36,835 nt of DNA, from positions 1-36,835 of the forward strand of contig JACQYB010000065.1 in NCBI GenBank assembly GCA_016208415.1, given 5' to 3'. Under the pieces are notes generated by a model, which ran no database searches, was not told the DNA's origin, and was given only the letters and a program-made list of their open reading frames with translations. The stretch comes from Betaproteobacteria bacterium (lineage in GTDB: Bacteria; Pseudomonadota; Gammaproteobacteria; Burkholderiales; Rhodocyclaceae). The translations under genes were made by a program, and so were the position numbers. This document shows positions 36,650 through 36,835 of the stretch, one piece after another. Every line of letters begins with the position of its first letter. Position 1 is the first letter of the stretch.

Positions 36650-36835
36650 TCACGCCGCGCGCCGCAACTGCTTCTGGTAGAGGAATTCCATGATGGCCGC
36701 GCGGCACTCGCCGAAACCCGCGTCGTGGGCCAGGGCGACGCGGCTGCGCGGGCGCTCCAGGGGCACCTCCAGGATCTCGCCGATGGTGGCGGCGGGGCCG
36801 TTGGTCATCATCACCACCCGGTCGGCCAGCAGCAC
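36650..36835 (-). CDS. nrtD: nitrate ABC transporter ATP-binding protein, C-terminal part (cut by window edge)
   Basis: The last 61 residues of an ABC ATPase: LLADRVVMMTNGPAATIGEI then LEVPLERPRSR and a C-terminal FLYQKQLRR. The LaDRvvvMtnGPaA.IGeil.v..pRPR pattern is specific to NrtC/NrtD/SsuB-type importers for nitrate or sulfonate. The GPAATIGE block and the nirBD genes favour nitrate. Walker motifs lie outside the window, so activity cannot be judged. The open frame extends past 36835. Confidence 0.85.
   Translation of the reverse strand: MLLADRVVMMTNGPAATIGEILEVPLERPRSRVALAHDAGFGECRAAIMEFLYQKQLRRAA

Overview
The window is very GC-rich, densely coding proteobacterial DNA with NirBD/Nrt nitrate assimilation genes, a glutamyl-tRNA reductase, NtrC-type two-component proteins and REP palindromes of the GTGGGAGCGGGCTTGCCCGCGA type. 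This suits a betaproteobacterium (Rhodocyclales-like) or a related gammaproteobacterium. The assignment is inference from gene content; there is no rRNA or other marker.

Layout. (A) 193-4455, minus strand: an apparent operon of a TVP38-membrane/flavin-disulfide oxidoreductase fusion, a DUF3047 protein and two glycosyltransferase-like proteins (TIGR04283, TIGR04282). Those two families are named for their association with radical-SAM 'selenodomain'/arsenosugar loci. (B) 4623-9735: an accessory stretch with a deleted sialidase-like/MoaD gene pair, a SRAP (YedK) protein, small membrane proteins, two sterol-desaturase-like hydroxylases in convergent orientation, two SelD tail remnants and a collapsed ccdAB module. 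(C) 8827-11763, minus strand: arsS - arsM - hydroxylase operon, the core of arsenosugar synthesis. A and C are probably two halves of one pathway locus separated by the decayed accessory stretch. (D) 11968-12688: intact MNT/HEPN toxin-antitoxin-like pair. (E) 12701-16109: Cache-domain sensor kinase and sigma-54-type response regulator, then an SDR oxidoreductase. (F) 17533-23248: two large hybrid histidine kinases, each with a periplasmic DUF3365/Tll0287-like domain carrying a CxxCH haem-c motif, and next to them divergent hemA. (G) 24731-27422: a 25-bp tandem array, an ElyC/YdcF-like protein and a heparinase II/III-like protein. (H) 27867-29120: repeats, a collapsed mntA/hepT pair and a LysE exporter. 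(I) 29602-33984: nirB, nirD, an unrecognised 308-aa protein and a PAS protein; an Nrt-type ABC ATPase enters at the right edge. (J) 34234-36503: a response-regulator fragment, a VapBC/Phd-type module with a palindromic operator, DNA-methyltransferase and possible transposase tails, and an AbiEii-like nucleotidyltransferase pair.

A recurring theme is two-gene modules reduced to the head of the first gene joined to the tail of the second (sialidase/moaD, ccdA/ccdB, mntA/hepT), plus isolated gene tails. The scars lie mostly between otherwise intact housekeeping or pathway genes. The most interesting biology is the arsenosugar/selenodomain locus with paired membrane di-iron hydroxylases and degraded selD, and the haem-c hybrid kinase pair beside hemA.
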